Source of the DNA: Candidatus Melainabacteria bacterium
Lineage (GTDB): Bacteria; Cyanobacteriota; Vampirovibrionia; Obscuribacterales; Obscuribacteraceae
Assembly: GCA_016716405.1 (NCBI GenBank)
Contig: JADJWK010000002.1
Coordinates: forward strand, 1,054,001-1,118,000
Reading direction: 5' to 3'
DNA length: 64,000 nt
In this document: positions 62,901 through 64,000 of the stretch, one piece after another
How the letters are laid out: every line of letters starts with the position of its first letter
How positions within the stretch are numbered: the first letter of the stretch is position 1
Position numbers and translations under genes: made by a program
Notes under the pieces: model-generated
Told to the model about the DNA's origin: nothing
What the model saw: the letters and a program-made list of their open reading frames with translations, nothing else
The model's database searches: none

Positions 62901-63240
62901 CCGAGGCGGGATCGAGGGGCTCGCCGGTCTCCGGCAGAAAATGGCTGATTTTCTGGGACCACTGCGCCTGAATGGTAGTATTGGGCGACAGTATCAGGCT
63001 CGGTGCTTTCAGGTGGCTGACTATTTGCAGACCGATGATGGTCTTGCCGGCACCGGGCGGCGCCACGATATGCACCTCCTTTTTGCCGGAGCGGATCTTC
63101 CGGTTGACTATTTCGATGATTTCTCTCTGGTAACGACGCAGGTCGTATTTGAAATTCAATCTCGAGAGTGCGCTCTCATCGGCTGCGCTCTGGATTGTGC
63201 CGTCTTGGATAGGCGAACGCGAAGCTGCGACCTGGCTCAA
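59999..63240 (-). pseudogene. SF2 DEAD/DEAH-box helicase with membrane helices, frameshifted
   Basis: Two frames make one gene. The first (63240 leftwards, TTG start) has Walker A APPGAGKT, DECH box VIFDECHH and ALTGTPP. The second (61690 to 59999) carries LIGTRGLFGEGWD and QLRGRSIRI (motifs V and VI), followed by two predicted membrane helices (AETLVFGGFLALTSYLAL and AAVTVLTASVILTL, about residues 325-368 of the second frame) and a basic C-terminus. The join fits if a G is missing from the GGG at 61751-61753 (CCC on the gene strand): PHP then SDRVLAFSESKG. The full protein would be about 1070 residues. Real loss or an indel error cannot be told apart here. A membrane-anchored SF2 helicase is unusual and its role is unknown. 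Confidence 0.75.
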
Positions 63241-63316
63241 ACCTTAACTACTTTCTAGTCGTTGACCTGGCTCAAAGATAGGGGATCCCGGCCTCCATTT
63301 CAAGCTCTCATTATTA

Positions 63317-63346
63317 CCGGAACCCGGTAGAATATATGGGTTCCGG
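63317..63346. repeat. inverted repeat upstream of the ABC ATPase gene
   Basis: A perfect nine-base inverted repeat CCGGAACCC / GGGTTCCGG (63317-63325 and 63338-63346) encloses the 12-base loop GGTAGAATATAT. The loop resembles a -10 (TAGAAT). It could be an operator or a transcript hairpin between the divergent helicase and ABC genes. Confidence 0.5.
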
Positions 63347-63402
63347 AACTTCTGGTATCCTCGTTGACAAGTGCGAATCCAGGTCCCACGGCCGATATCC
63401 TT

Positions 63403-64000
63403 GTGAGGCTGCGGGGTATATCGAAAAGCTATGCGCAGAGGCGCGTAGAAGCCCTCGATCAGGTCAGCCTGGAATTCTCCCGGGGTGATTTCGTCGCCCT
63501 CCTGGGACCTTCCGGTTGCGGCAAGAGCACTCTTCTCAATATCATCGGTTGTGTGGACCGGGCCACCGGCGGTACCATCGAGATCGACGGCCGGTCTGTC
63601 TCGAATCTCAACGAGAAGGAGCTGACCGATCTGCGCCGTCAGTCTGTCGGTTTCGTATTCCAGTTTTTCAATCTGCTGCCCACCCTGACGGTGGAGGAGA
63701 ATGTCTCCCTGCCCCTGATTTTGAATGGTGTCGACCGTCGTCTGGTAAAAGAGCGCACCGCCGCGATTCTCGAGCGGGTCGGGCTGAGCGAGCGCCGGAG
63801 CTTTATGCCTTCGCACCTTTCCGGAGGCGAGATGCAGCGCACGGCGGTGGCCAGGGCCGTGGTGCACGAGCCCAGGCTCTTGCTGGCCGACGAGCCCACC
63901 GGCAACCTGGACAGCGTCAACGGCAAGATTGTCCTGGACCTGCTCGAGTCCCTCAACCGGGACATCGAGCTGACCATAGTGATGGCCACTCACAGCCCGG
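63403..64000 (+). CDS. LolD/MacB-type ABC transporter ATPase, 3' end missing
   Basis: An open frame runs off the right edge (199 residues visible). It has Walker A GPSGCGKST, the Q-loop FVFQFFN, the signature LSGGEMQR, Walker B LLLADEPTGNLD and the H-loop HS. The family (LolD, MacB, FtsE) powers lipoprotein release, efflux or division complexes; a permease would follow beyond the window. The GTG at 63403 fits the usual start; an in-frame TTG at 63364 would add 13 residues. It is divergent from the helicase gene. Confidence 0.88.
   Translation, partial: MRLRGISKSYAQRRVEALDQVSLEFSRGDFVALLGPSGCGKSTLLNIIGCVDRATGGTIEIDGRSVSNLNEKELTDLRRQSVGFVFQFFNLLPTLTVEENVSLPLILNGVDRRLVKERTAAILERVGLSERRSFMPSHLSGGEMQRTAVARAVVHEPRLLLADEPTGNLDSVNGKIVLDLLESLNRDIELTIVMATHSP

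Noticed and set aside
63229..63276. 13-base direct repeat GACCTGGCTCAAA, two copies
   Set aside because: One copy covers the start of the helicase; no integrase or insertion is seen, so an attachment site is not supported.
1..64000. tRNA, rRNA, riboswitch, insertion sequence or prophage
   Set aside because: None could be recognised by eye in the intergenic regions; a covariance search would be decisive.

Overview
The window looks like chromosomal core and accessory DNA of a GC-rich, Gram-negative-type bacterium. LpxB and an MsbA-like exporter point to an outer membrane with lipid A, and UbiE/MenG points to respiratory quinones. My best guess at lineage is a non-photosynthetic relative of cyanobacteria (Melainabacteria/Vampirovibrionia, Obscuribacterales-like). 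Reasons are Hanks-type kinases with N-terminal Cys clusters and C-terminal repeats, many TPR proteins, a C-terminal LEEQVFGKK-type tail at about 54.1 kb, and a SOS-like operator of the cyanobacterial TAC-N4-GTA type. This is inference; no rRNA or tRNA gene is visible to settle it. GTG and TTG starts are common, and two genes seem to need CTG.

Layout. 0-3.4 kb: a cut-off secreted protein gene, a membrane-anchored alpha/beta hydrolase, a TPR protein, an AI-2E-type permease and a small membrane protein. 3.5-9.1 kb: a tightly coupled MoxR / DUF58 / transglutaminase-like operon whose last protein has lost catalytic Cys and His. 9.1-13.6 kb: a PlsC-like acyltransferase facing a DUF4388/degenerate-GGDEF protein coupled to a secreted amidohydrolase. 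13.6-24.4 kb: imuA and imuB, then unrelated genes (EamA permease, cell-wall amidase, TPR protein, Ser/Thr kinase), then dnaE2. The two mutasome parts are separated by about 5.2 kb but carry the same operator-in-promoter arrangement. 24.4-32 kb: secreted protein, TPMT-like methyltransferase, an operon of Tat-exported flavoprotein, thioredoxin-fold and PDZ-CAP proteins, then an acyl-CoA carboxyltransferase with a thioesterase. 32-36.6 kb: a minus-strand operon secG-ubiE-lpxB-msbA-PH-like membrane protein. 36.8-44.1 kb: PAS histidine kinase, RuvX, SixA-like phosphatase, ADP-ribosylglycohydrolase, thioredoxin protein, a frameshifted VWA protein and a secreted protein made of 11-residue repeats. 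44.2-49.1 kb: a membrane protein / second kinase / TPR operon and a DUF6159-like membrane protein. 49.2-57 kb: acyl-CoA ligase with CutA and a two-part protein, DUF3465 lipoprotein, YkgJ-type protein, TPR protein and a second acyl-CoA ligase. 57-64 kb: small proteins, CsoR, a FimT-like pseudopilin, rhodanese, a TerB-like protein with a clear terminator, a frameshifted SF2 helicase with two predicted membrane helices, and the start of a LolD/MacB-type ABC ATPase running off the end.

The strongest new signals are the shared CATAC-N4-GTATG operator over the imuA and dnaE2 promoters, the duplicated Cys module in front of both kinases, the membrane-inserted helicase, the dead transglutaminase in the MoxR operon, and the synuclein-like 11-mer repeat protein. 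Both frameshifts are single-base and may be assembly errors.
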